In this document: positions 24,239-37,321 of the stretch, one piece after another | Numbering within the stretch: position 1 is the first letter of the stretch | How the letters are laid out: each line of letters begins with the position of its first letter | Assembly: GCF_000003195.3 (NCBI RefSeq) | Contig: NC_012871.2 | Location: forward strand, 47,315,110-47,379,109 | Source of the DNA: Sorghum bicolor | Taxonomy: Eukaryota; Streptophyta; Magnoliopsida; Poales; Poaceae | Length of the DNA stretch: 64,000 nt | Direction: 5' to 3' | Notes under the pieces: model-generated | Told to the model about the DNA's origin: nothing | Seen by the model: only the letters and a program-made list of their open reading frames with translations | The model's database searches: none | Made by a program: the position numbers and the translations under genes

Positions 24239-25351
24239 CCACACTGAGTTTAAGATATAGGAGTTTGTGCCCTTGTGTAATAAAAACGATAGTAGCAAAA
24301 GTCAAGTTTGTGTGCCTTGTGAACCTTTACTGCTTGGTTGAATTGTCTTTATGTTTATGTTTGATTTGGATCTTTGTAATGAGTGTAATGATCTTGTGAG
24401 TTTCTTCACAATTTCATTTAGCTTATATGTCTAAGGCATAAGGATTAATGACATAAATAGTTGGGTTTTGGTTTTTTTTCTCTTGTTACCTTATCCTGCC
24501 ATTCTAGAGTATCACTTCTTTATCAATTCATATCTTTGATCTGGGATGAACAAAAATCATGACAAAATTCTAGATGATAGTGGACTTCAATATTTTTCTC
24601 TAACCTCAAGAATCACCCCCATAGCTATCCTGGTATTGGAGTTATGAAAATCACAAGATGATATAGTTGTGCTGTCAAGAATCTGGACTAGTTTTGGTTG
24701 CTTACTATTTTGGACAAATATAACTATAGAATTTGGAAAAGTGTTCTATAGAAAGGTTGTAGCAAATTCTCTAATCGTTCTAACGGTATAAGCTGTGGCC
24801 CTATTGGATTAACAGAACAAGAGTTATGTCTATTTTACTGCACTAGTGATTTTCATATCGTGAGGAAATTTCAGGATATATGTTTCATCCTTGCACATAA
24901 GTTCCTTGGGACGTCAAAAAGGTCTCAATGCAAGATAACTTGTCAAGAAAAAAATGCAAGCTACCTTACTTGTGCCTCCTAGTCGACCTTTCTTAAGGGG
25001 GGTAGAACCTTGATATCACGGGTTGATGCATTTTCAACTTATCTTGAAGTGAGAGTTGTCTCGTGAGATATTCTATGAATATGATCATCTCTCCTTCTCG
25101 TGTCATTGACATTGGTCACTTGATGATAGGGAGTGTAGTATCCCATGGATCAGGAGCCCTATATGATGACTCTTACTGATACGTGGGAAGAGAATGATGA
25201 TCCTGCCTTTGAAGAATGTTATGAGTATGATGAAACTGAGTGCTATCAAAATAATGATACTCAAGAGCAAGTTGGAAGTGAATCAAATCAGAATCCACAA
25301 CGGTGAAAGAGAAAAAGGAAAAGTTGTAAGAAGCCTGCTCATAGAAGTAGG
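24239..25351 (+). other. Non-coding internal region, second copy
   Basis: Near-identical repeat of 15883-16996. No supported gene. Confidence 0.65.
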
Positions 25352-25819
25352 ATGCAACGAGACTATATCAATGGGAGACTGAGCAATGTGGATAGGCATA
25401 ACATTCATGGAGCTACCAAAGTGGTTGGTGGCTATATTCAAGTAGACTCAGTGCAAGTTTTTGCTCTCTTTGACTCGAGTGCTTCACATTCTTTCATTTC
25501 CACCGACCTCGTAAAGACAATCGAGAGGGTAAAGTGTCCAACGAAGAAGCCTTTACTAGTTCAAACCCCAGTGGAAGAAATACAAGCAGATCAGGTGTGC
25601 TCATATATCAATCTGGTCATAAACAAGGAAAACTTCACTACAAACCTCATTGTGCTAGAGTCACTTGGTATTCCCTTGGTCCTTGGTAATGGATGGTTGT
25701 GTGCACACAAAGGAGTGATCTATGGTACCGAGTACAAAATGCTCTTAACAGCACCGTCAGGAAAAAGAATTGAGTGTCATGGTGGCCCACTCCTACCTGA
25801 TGAAGCAAATGCATATTAA
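25352..25819 (+). pseudogene. Retropepsin-like domain, active-site defective (copy 2)
   Basis: The 155-residue frame spans most of a gypsy protease: FDSSASHSFIS near residue 40, a central NLIVLESLGIPLVLG segment, then NGWLCAHKGVI where active gypsy proteases have a GMDWL-like motif, and it ends DEANAY. Both the DSG glycine and the later aspartate are replaced. The NGWL change also occurs in the more distant copy near 39360-39400, so it predates amplification of this family. No RT follows. The PPT and 3' LTR come about 240 bp later. Confidence 0.75.
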
Positions 25820-26048
25820 GTTTCTCTGTCTCTTGGAGTTGTAAGATAAGAGGATTAGTAGTCGAGATGGACTTCGGTCAACTATGAATAATAGTCATTC
25901 AATGGAAATGTTGTTCACGAGGTGTGACCTTGAGACAAGTGTTTAAGTTTGGTACGTAAGTTGTGAAGTTGAAAGGATTATCAGGATATTTCCTGTTTCT
26001 CTCAGAGGATCGGAGCCTCTTCCGAATCTCGAGGACGAGATTCATTTT

Positions 26049-26060
26049 AAGGGGAGTAGA
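26049..26060 (+). other. Polypurine tract
   Basis: AAGGGGAGTAGA directly precedes the 3' LTR start, the expected site of plus-strand priming. Confidence 0.7.
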
Positions 26061-26062
26061 AT

Positions 26063-28698
26063 TGTAACACCCTAAATTTTGCTCTTTTGGAAATAGATGA
26101 AAAATAATTTAATTTGCTATTTTGTGCTCATAAAATATAGGAAAAAAAATAAATAAAATTTTGACATAAGTTTAGAAAATATTTTTTTGTGTGTGCATTC
26201 ATGCTGTGGCATTTTATTTTGTGATGTGTGAATTTTGCAAAAGAAAGATTTGTTCAAAATTCAAATTGAAAATGCTTTTGAAAATGAGTTGAAAAAAACA
26301 AAAAACAAAACCCTTCTTCCCCCCCTCTCTCACTTTCAGCCTAGTCGGCCCAGCCGGCCAACCCCTTCCCCCTCCTCTCTCTCCAGTGGCTGACAAGCGG
26401 GGCCCACCCGTCAGTTTCATCCCTTTCCTCTCCAACCGTCACCTCCATCTCTCCTTTCTCTCGACAGCAACGGAACGAGCCGCGCCCCCGCTCCCCACTA
26501 TCTCCACCACTTCTTGCCCCGCGCGTCGGCATTGGAAGAGCGTCCGCGCCCGAGCTGCCCTCCCCCTCCTCTCATTTCACTTCCCTCGCCTCTGCTCCAC
26601 TTGCGCAAGCACCGAAAACCACCGCCGTTGGCCGCATGTCGCTCGGCGTTTCGAGCCGTCTTTGCCCTGCTTCTCGCCGTGGTGAGCATCTCCTTCTCCC
26701 CCTCTTTCTCTCGGTGATTCTTTCGCTCCGTTTTGTGGCCTCTAAGGCCTTGTTCGCGCGCACCGAGGGCGTCGACAATGGTGTCGCCGTGGTCCGCACT
26801 GCACGGGTCCTTCTCTGGCCGTGCTGAGCTCGAGAATGAATTCGTTTCGTTCTCCTCTTTCTCCTGGTACTCGCGGTTTCGAATTTGGTGCACCGTAGCG
26901 CCCGAACGGCATACTCCGGCGAGCTCCTCACCGCCGGCAATGGAGCCCCGCCGCGCCCTCTCCCTGCTCCGGCCAGGCGCGCCGCTCCCCCTCTCTCTCA
27001 TCTCCTTTTAATCTTGGCCGTCGATCTTGGATCCGATGGCCAGGAACGTCCCGTACCCCTTCGTGGGACATTTTGTTAAAGAGACCCCCGACTTCATGCT
27101 TATTACACCCGCAGTCCTCGGCCAACTCCAGATTCAGATTAAAAATTGATTTAAATTTCATTTTCGACTTCAAATTAATTACAGAATTGCCACTGCAATG
27201 TTTTGGCCATAAAATATTCGTTTGAGCTCCGATTTGACCCGTTCGAATTGCGTTAGATTCGTATTCAAATTCTCTACATGTTAGTACCACTGTTACTGTA
27301 GTTTGAAACTTTTTAATTTTGTGACCCTATTTAATTAATTACTTTTCTAAAGAAAATCTTAGAAAATTTATATCTTCTCTGTTTTAGCTCCGATTCGATC
27401 CGTTCAAGTTGCGTTAGTTTTATAATTTCATAAGCTTCGCGTTGGTACCATTGTTGTCTAGGTTCACCACTGTTAGATTTCCTAGTTAAATACAAGTCCG
27501 TAGATAGCCTTCGCAGTCCCGTTTAATGCGTAGATTTCATGTCGTAACTCCGTTTTTCGTGAATTTCTCGTTGACGTGATCGTAGCAACGTGCAGATGAT
27601 TTTGGAAATTTTTATTTAAATTTATTTACTGCTGGTGTACTGTTCTAATTATAATCTTGTTTGCTTCGTGTATGTCTGTCTCCGATTGTTTGTGTGTTGA
27701 TAATCGATGACCGAGATTAGATAGTGGGCATTACTTCGGTGATCAAGATCAGAGCCTTGGAAGCAACTAAGATCAGCAGGACCAGCAGGAACAATTGGAT
27801 CAAGGCAAGTATAGCATTTGGGTTTTAATTCTATGACCATGATCTTGTGACTAGATTGATATAAAGCAACAAATGATAATAATGACTTTTTAACAACTTG
27901 AGGATTTATTCGTAAGTGATAACCGGGATGAAAGTGCAACCATGAGGGCTATAATGGCTCTGGCTTTAGTCAAGTATGAGTAACTTTTCTAGCTTGTTAT
28001 TAGAGGTTACCCGTGTGGCGCAAATGGGGGATAGCAAACCGTGGATCCCCTGCGGGGTAGAATCACATGGAATGACTACCGAAACCAAGCGGCCCTAACT
28101 TGTTGGACGAACCTTTGAAAGACTTCATAGTGATCCCTGCCGACCTACCTTGGTAGTGGGTTACGAGGCTGATCACCTCAGGCGAAAGGGTAAACATGAC
28201 TCATGGGTAAAGATGTACAACCTCTGCAGAGTGTTAAAAACTGGTATACTAGCCGTGCTCACGGTCACGAGCGGCCTTGGGAATTCTTACATTAAGGGTG
28301 ATGAATCTTGTTGTGTAAATATGCTCATGATTATTGTTTAATGCTCTATATTATTTATGTCACATTGATCATGAGATTGTGGAATCTATACAATCTAGTT
28401 GTTATACTTGCGGAGTTCGTCTTGGACTCACTCTTGCTATCTCCCCCACACCTCAAGAGAAGTATTGGGCTTGTGATCAACCAGTCAGTTGGATCCTATA
28501 GAGTGAAGTTAACACCCGAAGTTTGGAGTTATATTCCGTGGTTTGCTGGCTAAGGTTGTTTCTGATTTTCTATGTACGCTATGTAATTTATGCGTTGTCC
28601 TTTGATATTACCCCTTATTTGTAGCTATATGTGAGGTTTGTCTTCTAAAACTCACATATGGTGCATATCTGATTTTGTCTTTAAAATCGGGTGTTACA
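26063..28698 (+). repeat. 3' LTR of the composite element
   Basis: 2636 bp, TGTAACACCC to GGGTGTTACA, nearly identical to 12371-15024 and followed by the ATAAG target duplication. ORFs on both strands of its GC-rich block (26330-27080) repeat those of the 5' LTR and are not supported as genes. Confidence 0.9.
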
Positions 28699-28774
28699 AT
28701 AAGGAAGTCAAAGGCCTTCCTACTTAAAAGAAGATAATTGCAAAGTTCAAACTGCATTACAAACCACTAACTTA

Positions 28775-31700
28775 TGTTACAAAAAGGCAATCATAAACAA
28801 AAATACATGTCTCTTAGCATAGGTGAACATGACATCTTTCTCGTTGCACAATATTTGATTCAATTCAGCTTGCCAAGACTCCCTCAAGGTTGATTGTCCT
28901 AAAAAGTCAAATTGACATTCATTAGTAATATATAGTTGATCACACAGTGGAACCAAAAATAGACAGCTCATAGCCCATGCAAAAGAAAGGTTGTTCTGTA
29001 CCAGATAAATGAAAGTAGAGAATAGATATTTCATCTTCCATATTATATCATACAGAAATATACATGTATAAGTGGACAAAGTTGATGTCAATAATCTGGA
29101 CAACAACTTAAGATGACACTTGATTCATGTATAAGATTTCCAGCTCATACCTTTCCTCCTTTCTTTCTTGTATCTCGCTTTTTATTTGCAGCACTATTCC
29201 TCAATGTTTGTGATGTAATAAATCTCACTGACTCACTACTGCCTTTGTCATTTGTGAAAAGTGATCTGTTGGCATTGCTGCGAGTTAGGCGACAAGGTGG
29301 GATTCTCATTTGTTTGGTTAATAATACACTGTCTGCTACAGTCTGCAAAAACCAGAAGATTTGAAGGAGCAATCACCAGTTTAGCATTTCTATGAATCTG
29401 TTCAACTATAGGTATACATGCAGTAGTGAAGTAAATAAATCATAACTAGAGATTTACAAGTCCAAATGACATGCAACAAGACATTCTGGAAATCTTATGG
29501 AATTGCCTACATTTCATCTTCAATCATACAAACATTATTCTCAAGTTTAACAGGTAGAAATTACATAAGTACAAAAATCTATCATGTCAAGACAGAGAGC
29601 AACCAAACGTATCACCTAACTTTGCACAGTTGTGGTATGCAAACCAATTACCATGAACTTTTAGAAGCAGATAGATACATGAATTGTGTACAACTTTTGT
29701 ATTGACATGTTTTTTAGAGAATCAAATTAACATGGTGAATTTTGCAAAGTTTTTAAAATTGTCTCGAAATACAATCAAAACCAGACAACAAACTTATTAA
29801 GCATGTAACTCATAAACCATCAGACCTAGGAACATGAAAATTTATCACAACCAAGATAAGATAATTATCTACAACTTTGGTATTTATTAAAACCATAGAA
29901 AACATCATTTCCACCTCAAAAATAATTGCACAATCAAAACTGCATATGCTGCCCAAACAGTAGAGGTACAAACATAGACAAAAAACTGATATTACCTGTT
30001 GCACATCTTCTGGTCCTTGGCTGGGGGTGGGAACAACCGTAGGTCCATTAGAAGGTTCATTATGTGTGGCCAGGGTAGTTTCCGTACCAGCCTTCATATT
30101 GAAAAAAAAAGATGCACACATGACCTCAAGATTAAATGTATGTATCCATTACATTGCAGGTTCCATTTATCAAAAAATAATACCTGTGCCAAATCTGCAA
30201 CTTCATTTTCACTAACTTTATTATAAATACTAGTAGTAGTATTGGTAGTGAATTCTTCAGGCTGAGGGGCTGTTTCTTCAGGCTGAGGGGCTGTAGTGGT
30301 TGGTGTAGCATTCTTGCATTTGCGTTATAAGGAGAAACATTAGCACTGAAGCATTGTTAAAATACATGATATTGCTTATAGTTGTGAATTAGAATTATTA
30401 CCAAAGGCGGTGCTTGATTGTGTTGTTTGATTAGCGAAAAAAACTCTTGCCTTAGTTCTTCTCTAATCTTGTTGCTTGTACTCTCCAGTTGTTGTTCTAG
30501 CTGCTGAATTTTTTCCTTGTCTTTCTCCCTCTCTGTGGCTTCAACGGAAAGCTGTTCTTTTAACTTCTGTACCTCAGCTTGCATCTTAGTATTCTTCTGT
30601 TGGGCTGCTGCTACTAATGCAGCTGCACGAGCTTGCTCTTCAATTCGTTCATTCATCAGTTGGCTTCGGGTCGGATACTTTGCCAAGTATCCATGTCCAG
30701 GACCTTTCCTGCTCTTGCATCCAGTGGTTTCCTTGTAGGTTTCACGAAGAATGTGCCTTTCTTGTTCCTTTGAAATCACAGAAGCGTCCAACTCAATTCT
30801 CTCTACAATTTTAGAGAAGGTGCTTTCCTAAAAGTAAGAAGACAGTTAGTGTTTTTAGCTTTAGCAAGTAGCAATAGCTGTTGCAGTTCAAGTAAAATAA
30901 GAATTAGGTAAAATGGATACTTTGGAAATTGAACTATATCAATTAGATTCATGTACTACTTACTTCCTCTAAACATCGAAGTCCATGTTCATCATGGAAA
31001 TATGTTTGCTTAGCAAAGCATGTTGAGAGCTAAAAAGCAATGGACAGTTGAGCACTAGCATTTTAAAGAATTATTTCACATTCAAGAGATAACGAACACA
31101 AGGACAAAGAGAGGACTAAACACAAGTTTGAGGATAGATAACTATATCATTCACGTAATATATTTACAGCAGAAAAAAACTTGTTCAGATAACTCATGAG
31201 TTAACTATATGACATGTAGAGTAGTAACGAACAAAGTAGTACTTACATATATTTCCTTAGCAGCATCAGAAGACCATCGACCTTCCTTGCTGCGTGTACT
31301 CCTCCAAAGTGCCAAATCATCTGGCTCATCACCAGTCTCTAGGTTTCTCTGATATGAGAAAATTGAATAATGTAACTGTTTAGGTAAAAAAATAAGATTA
31401 GGTAAGATATCCTTACCTGCTCATAACTAACTTGTGAAAAAGGTTTTGATCCTGTAAGATGTAGTGTCTGTTGATGCTGAGAATTGCTAGAGTTTGTGTT
31501 GCTTATTCGCTAATATAAACAAAGATATGTTAGTTGCACTAAAAAAATACAGAAAATAATGACATATATGTCAGACGTCTGGAACCTGAAATTTGTCACT
31601 TCCAAAATATAACACCAAGTAGTGTCACTCGACAATGTCCAAATCTTCTGGCTTATGTCTCATTCTTTGATGGTAACTATTGTATGCCTTGTATGTGGAA

Positions 31701-33877
31701 CTCAATTGAGCTCGCCATCCTCTGTAACGCACCTTTGCAATCTTCCATATCCTAGCCTTCTCAACATCATTATTTTCAATGTTCCACCTAACCTTCTCAT
31801 GACCAACAAATTGTGAACAATTTAGATATTAGAAAAAATTAATTTAGCATATGCGGGAGGAAGACTGTAACATACCATTATATCTCGTGCTATTTTATCT
31901 TTAACATTCTGATCGACATCTCCCCACTTTTGAACTCCAATAAGTGGAGTCCTTTTCCTTGTAAACTTTACTATTTCATCAATAAACGCACGATAGTTTT
32001 CTCCTATAGGGCCACCTTGCGTGGATGAGAAATCTATACTAAGTTTATGACGACCATGTTTAAATCTCTTCGCATCAACCGATAAACCTTTAACGGTTCC
32101 ACGCCCAATCTTTCTCTTGTCACCAACCCCTACAATAAAAATGATGTTATAAAATTGAACGTATGTAAACATTAAAAATCAGCATTTTTATATTATAGTA
32201 TTGTCTGAACACTCTGAACCATTGCATACCTTTCTAAGAGGCCTTTGGCCTGCGAGCATGAGATGGAAACTGCATTGGTGTTACGCTGTTGCACCACTTC
32301 CATCTTCTTCAATGGTTTCATCATCTAAAAATGCATCTGCACATACAAACGAGTGAAAGTACACACTTACAATGGAGTTGGAAATATATACATCAAGTTG
32401 TACTAGTGCCAAGATAATTCAAATTCAGATTACGAATATCTTGAAAAAGCCCTTCCTCCCTCAACCATTCTCTATATGTTGCAACAGTATTCAGCCGGGT
32501 GTCATCCTTAAATTCTGCGAAATGCATATAGATGTTATATATGTAGTGTGAGTTTTAGAACAGTACCTAAAGTTCATTTAGATGATTTTTCTAGTACATT
32601 ATTACCTGGATTGTTTTCATCCTGTGGCAGCTCCTGAAGCCACACCTTGTATGCATCAATGTCTTCATCATGAATTCCATTTCCACTAACTTTCTCACGT
32701 GTACTAAGTTGTTTGATGGGTGTAATTGAATTTTTAGCCGGGTGTCATCCTTAAAATTCTGCTAACCTAACTATCTTTTCTTCTAAACAATCTTCTATCA
32801 TTGCTAATGCATCTTCTTCGTAATCTACAGGCAGCAGCAAAGCTCTATCGTTGCCACATCTATTGAAATAGTACATGAAGTCCCTCGAAGAATAACCCAT
32901 CTTAACTTTGAACTTTAATAAGTTGGCAAAGGTGACTCGAGCACGGTCAATGTCCAATATGGCACGACTCTGGTCCTTGGGGCCCCCTGAGAAATCAATA
33001 AGTACTTGCCAAATATCTCCCATTTTCCTACAGAAAATATATTTTAACTTCATTCAACATAAGTTCAGGAAATACAATGAATGTCATGGCCTTGTTTGGT
33101 TCAGGAAGTAGTTATAATAGGTCGCAAACACATGTTAAGTTACAGACAATAATAATCAGTATTTGAGAATGATATGTAGACGCCACTAAAAAAATGATGA
33201 TAACATCCAGAAACACTTGTTAATCGAATATAATAATTATCAATATACTGGTGTGCTGCATCAAGCTGCTCGGCAGAGTGAAGTCTTGAAAACAAAATTA
33301 TGTTCGAAATAGAAATCTCACCCCAAATCAACATATGCATCCAACGAACAAACTAAAATGTTCAATATGCATCCACAAACAAAGGTAAAATATTAATCTT
33401 TGCAGCAACTAAGCTTTTGAATGCCAACTCCATGAGCAGCCATCCCCATGCCCCCTATATCTATCGTGACCTGCAAATTTAATTTTAGAATACTCCAACT
33501 CATTCAGAAATCAATGGCACTTCAAGAATAACAAACCCATAGCAGCTAATTTCTATCAGCTAATTCAGAGGTTAAATATAAGGTTATTGCCGACTCAAGA
33601 AACAATTAGCAATTGCCTTTTAAGACATAGAAGGGAGTAATTCATGAGTAACTCAAGAAACAATTAGCAATTAGCAATTAGCAATTTTGGGATTTCACGA
33701 GAACCTCTTGCTGGACGTAGGAGATGGGGATCTCATGGACGGAGGAGACGGCGAGGACGGAGGAGTCGGCAACCTCGTGGTGGACGGCCTCCGCAGAGGC
33801 GGCGGCGACGTTGAGCTCCTAGTGCACGGCCGCTGCGGAGGTGGTGGCGATGACAGCCTTGGTGTGGTCTTCTCCAT
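28775..33877 (-). pseudogene. CACTA (En/Spm) TNPA-like gene with Transposase_24-type domain, broken
   Basis: A multi-exon minus-strand gene in CACTA context. Candidate blocks from 5': a proline/serine-rich segment (33695-33877, ATG at 33877); MGDIWQVLIDF and RDFMYYFNRCGNDR (acceptor at 33027, to about 32764); RGTVKGLSVDAKRFK and GGPIGENYRAFIDEI (31870-32130); KARIWKIAKVRYRGWRAQL (31620-31800); ETGDEPDDLALWRSTRSKEG (31255-31355); a coiled-coil block (30400-30830, QEQLSVEATEREKDKEK style); and smaller exons to 28775. These match plant Ptta/En/Spm (Transposase_24) proteins. Breaks include a stop in the SHARRPKAS exon (about 32245) and TGA for W near 31625. Exon ends are partly uncertain. Confidence 0.6.
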
Positions 33878-33966
33878 TGCGGCCGGGAGTGGAGAAGATG
33901 CGAAGACAAAAACTGCTTGGGTGGGGGCGGCGGCTATATTAGGGTCGGAGTAATTAGCGGGTGCTT

Positions 33967-34337
33967 AGCGGGCCTGTTTGTTTTCTCATGGTAGAAGGGC
34001 GCGTGCTCTAAAATTTTGGCGGTAGTTTGGTTCACGGACTTTGGGTGTGCGCGCGCCTGGCCAAAAAATTAATGATCTGATAAAAAAATAAGAAGACTTT
34101 TGGTGCGCATTATTTACTTCCCAAACAAATTGCAAAATATTTGAAGATTTCTCGTCACATAGAATGTTACGGCAAATGCATAGCACTAAATATAGATAAA
34201 AAATAACTAATTTCACAGTTTACCTGTAATTTGTAAAAATATTTTTCCAGGCCATATTTGCAAGGATAATATTTGTCAAGTACAAATAAAAGTGCTAAGA
34301 TATCTATTTTGCAAATAAATTATAACTAAACAAGGCC
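33967..34337. repeat. MITE-like element (GGCCTGTTTG ... AACTAAACAAGGCC)
   Basis: Imperfect inverted ends GGGCCTGTTTG and AACTAAACAAGGCC enclose about 370 bp of AT-rich sequence related in style to the 20682 MITE. Boundaries are approximate. Confidence 0.45.
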
Positions 34338-34367
34338 TAGGCCATATACGTACATATCTCTAATATA

Positions 34368-34840
34368 TTTTCGTCATCGAACTCAGATGACATGACCGTC
34401 ACCACAAACAAGGGCACGACGTCAACGTCTCCGCTAGCGCTAGCGGTGAACCCAAACGTGGACCACCTAGGGTTCCACATGTGTTGTACTTCGTGGTGGT
34501 TCCCAAGTACATCTCCCTCAAGTCGTCGTATGACTCTGACGACATGACCGTCACCACCAACAAAGGCACGGCGACGACGTCTTACGTAGTGCCGGCGGTG
34601 AACCCACACGTGGACATGCCGTGACAACCTTCGACATCTGTCATAGTTTGTGGCGGTTCCCAAGTACATCTCCCTGACGTCGTCGTCCTCTGAATCCAAC
34701 GACACGACCGTTAGGACCAATAGTTGCATGGTGATGACATCTCGGGTAGCACCAGAAACGATCCCGCATATGCAAATGACACATGACACTAGAAGGTGAT
34801 CTTCGCCATCACCAATAATTAAATTCTCTGTCACATGTAG
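34368..34840. repeat. Degenerate tandem repeat, about 154 bp unit, three copies
   Basis: The phrase GACATGACCGTCACCAC, with following AACAA(G/A)GGCACG, recurs at about 34389 and 34542, with a weaker copy (GACACGACCGTTAGGACC) near 34702. Each is followed by GCGGTGAACCCA-like and GGTTCCCAAGTACATCTCC phrases. The units look like degraded coding repeats, but no open frame survives across them. Confidence 0.6.
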
Positions 34841-35618
34841 TTGAGGAACTAGACTTTTAGGACATGGTTTGAGGGCATGCCAAGCGCCTCGGCTTGAAGA
34901 CATGCCTAAACCCGTTGCTCGCAAGCTTTGCACTTGCCGAGTTCGTATCTAGAAATGAGCACCACGACGGGGCACAACGTGGTGGTGACCACCAACTCAG
35001 CACGTGGCATTCGGACCTGGTTAGACCCGTCAGCGCGGCCGAGTATGACCAAAATAGTGAACATTCTTTATGGCAACCATGTAAAAGGCAACGAGATAGA
35101 GCGCGACATTAAGCTAAGACTGAGGAGCAATGGAATGAAAATAATATAAATGGTGTTGTAATGATGAATTAAAAAATTTTAGTAAAAAATATTGAAAGAC
35201 ACGTTGAACTCCAAAAGTCAAACAAAGAATTGTTGAAAAAAATATAAAAATATTGACATGTAACTCCAAAAGTCAAACAAAGAATTGTTGAAAAAAAATA
35301 CAAAAATATTGGCCTAGCCTAGCCAGTGGCCTAACAACAGTCTCCACAAAGCCGAGCATGGCTTGAGCAAGCCCAACAAAGTAGCAGCGTGGTCAGGGTG
35401 GTGATAGAGCAAGTGAGTTCATTTGAGCTTGCAGCCTTGAACTTTTAAGCAGAGCTCTACATCATTGAATTGGCGATATGGGACTAAAGTTATTGCTCAG
35501 TGCTGGGATAACATCACAGAGGCGCGAGGTGATTCGTATTGGGCCGGCCCATGTGACCCATCCAATTCCAAAAAACCCTTTGACACACCCATGACCCACC
35601 TGACTCTGTGACCCCCAC
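34841..35618. other. No supported gene
   Basis: Short unsupported ORFs. The phrase ACTCCAAAAGTCAAACAAAG, followed by AATTGTTGAAAAAA, is repeated at about 35209 and 35262, a small local duplication. Confidence 0.4.
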
Positions 35619-37321
35619 GTGAGTCCCCTCAGTTCCATCCTCAACCTCGAGTCACACGGCGGGCGATGGCGGCAGCGGTGGATTCATTCCCACGACGACG
35701 CCGACATTGTAGACGGAGGCGCTGGCAATGGCACCCAGCAAGCGATGCCTAAAAGCCCAGACCAGCCTCGCAACTCGCGCAGCCAGTTTGCCCCCGTGCG
35801 CGAGGTCATCTACATCGACTCCGACGACTCGGACTTCTCATCGGAGGTTCGCGTGCCCCGAGGTAAGCGCGTCAAAGGGGAGCCATCAACCCCAATCCCG
35901 GCGAAGAAGATCAAAGGGGAGCCCTTAACCCCAATCCCAAGCTTCAACGGCAAGAACAAGGTTAGATCTGCCTTTCCCCTCCTCGGCAAACCCTTTTTCA
36001 GTGACATTCATGATAGTGGCAAGTTGTATGGCATAGTGGCAGATACTTGTGAACTGGTTGAAAACAAATTGATTGAAATAATAGCAGTGATGTTCAATCG
36101 ATATTTCATAGGAGCAATACTGCTCGCTACAATGTGAAATGGAACTTATAAGTTGGGAACTGAAAAATTATTTCTGAAAATTTTGACTAGTTAAAGCTAG
36201 GTGTCCTGATAGCACATATAGAGAGTAGACTACAAATTAAACGTAGTCGTAACATGAATCAGAAACGATTGTTTAGGTACCTCTTACTAATAATTTTAGA
36301 AAAGATATAAAACTGTTATTAACCCTGAGTTGTTTGTCTTCGTACTGGTCCAGAAGCATAATTAGTGTTGCATCAAAACACGGCCAAGCTTGTGTCTTCA
36401 GATTGGATATGCTCCCTTTGTATGGTATGACTTATTGGCATCACAGATTTATATTAGATAGGTAGTATAGCAATAGAGATAATAGTAGATTTATAGCAGT
36501 TGTTGTCTTTGTAAACGGACAATATAATTATCAGTCAAATACACCTCCCAGGAGGAATTTTTACATATACAGTCCAAATATGATAATCTGTACATACTCT
36601 CAGGTTCTTTATCACCCAAATGCACCTCCCAGGAGGAAGTTTTTAGAATAATAAGCAACAACAAGGTTCTGACTCTGATACCTTTGCATGTGGAGATAGC
36701 AATGGAACCCAGAGTGTGGATGGTTCCTTGTAAAGGTGTTGTTTTTCTGGAGATAGTAAATCCTGACATGATTCAGCTATTACCTCTTGACTGATGCCAG
36801 CCTACTTTTATCATAGCCTTTTGATATACGAAACTGCTGGTGTATATGTTTTCTATATTATTTATGCAAAGTATAAGGATATTCTAATTTTTTTTGTTAA
36901 TGAAGGTTCCCTATGACAGTGATGAGGAAGACTCGTTTTCCTTCTTAGACCTTGAAGAACAGGAGGATCCAGTGGACAGGGTGAAGTGGCTTGTTGAGAC
37001 AGCTAACAATGATGCAAAAAAAGTTGAAACGCCGAACAAATAAGACATCGACTCGAGTTGATGAGTCCTTCGAGACGCTCTTCGTTGACATCAAGTATGG
37101 GGTGCTAGAACCATTTGCACAGACCAAGAAGGGGGCTTCTGTACAGAAGCTGAGAGAACTATTTGATGGAGCTAAGTCTGATGCAAAAAAATCAGGTCAT
37201 GAGCGAAGCCTACAAGTCCTGTAGTGAACTTGATGAGTTCTTTGAGACACTCTTCGTTGATGTCAAGTATGGTGTGGTGAAGCCTCTCAAAGAGAAGAAA
37301 AAGAAGATGAAGAAGAAGTGA
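35619..37321 (+). CDS. Hypothetical two-exon gene with SUMO-related motifs, frame broken in exon 2
   Basis: I do not recognise the family. Exon 1 (35619-35960, or from the ATG at 35745) joins in phase to exon 2 at 36906 with good GT/AG sites (AACAAG|GTTAGA ... TGAAG|GTTCCC). Residues 63-72, VIYIDSDDSD, look like a SUMO-interacting motif; VKGE (85-88) and IKGE (98-101) fit the SUMO-acceptor pattern. Exon 2 begins with an acidic DSDEED stretch. The strict frame stops at 37043 (159 residues). Two modules follow, DESFETLFVDIKYGV and DEFFETLFVDVKYGV, each in a frame shifted by an A7 run (37016-37022, 37185-37191), ending in a lysine-rich tail at 37321. It may be a recent pseudogene. Confidence 0.45.

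Noticed and set aside
33687..33953. Plus-strand glycine-rich 88-residue ORF
   Set aside because: It is antisense to the proline/serine-rich first exon of the TNPA-like gene and is a composition shadow.
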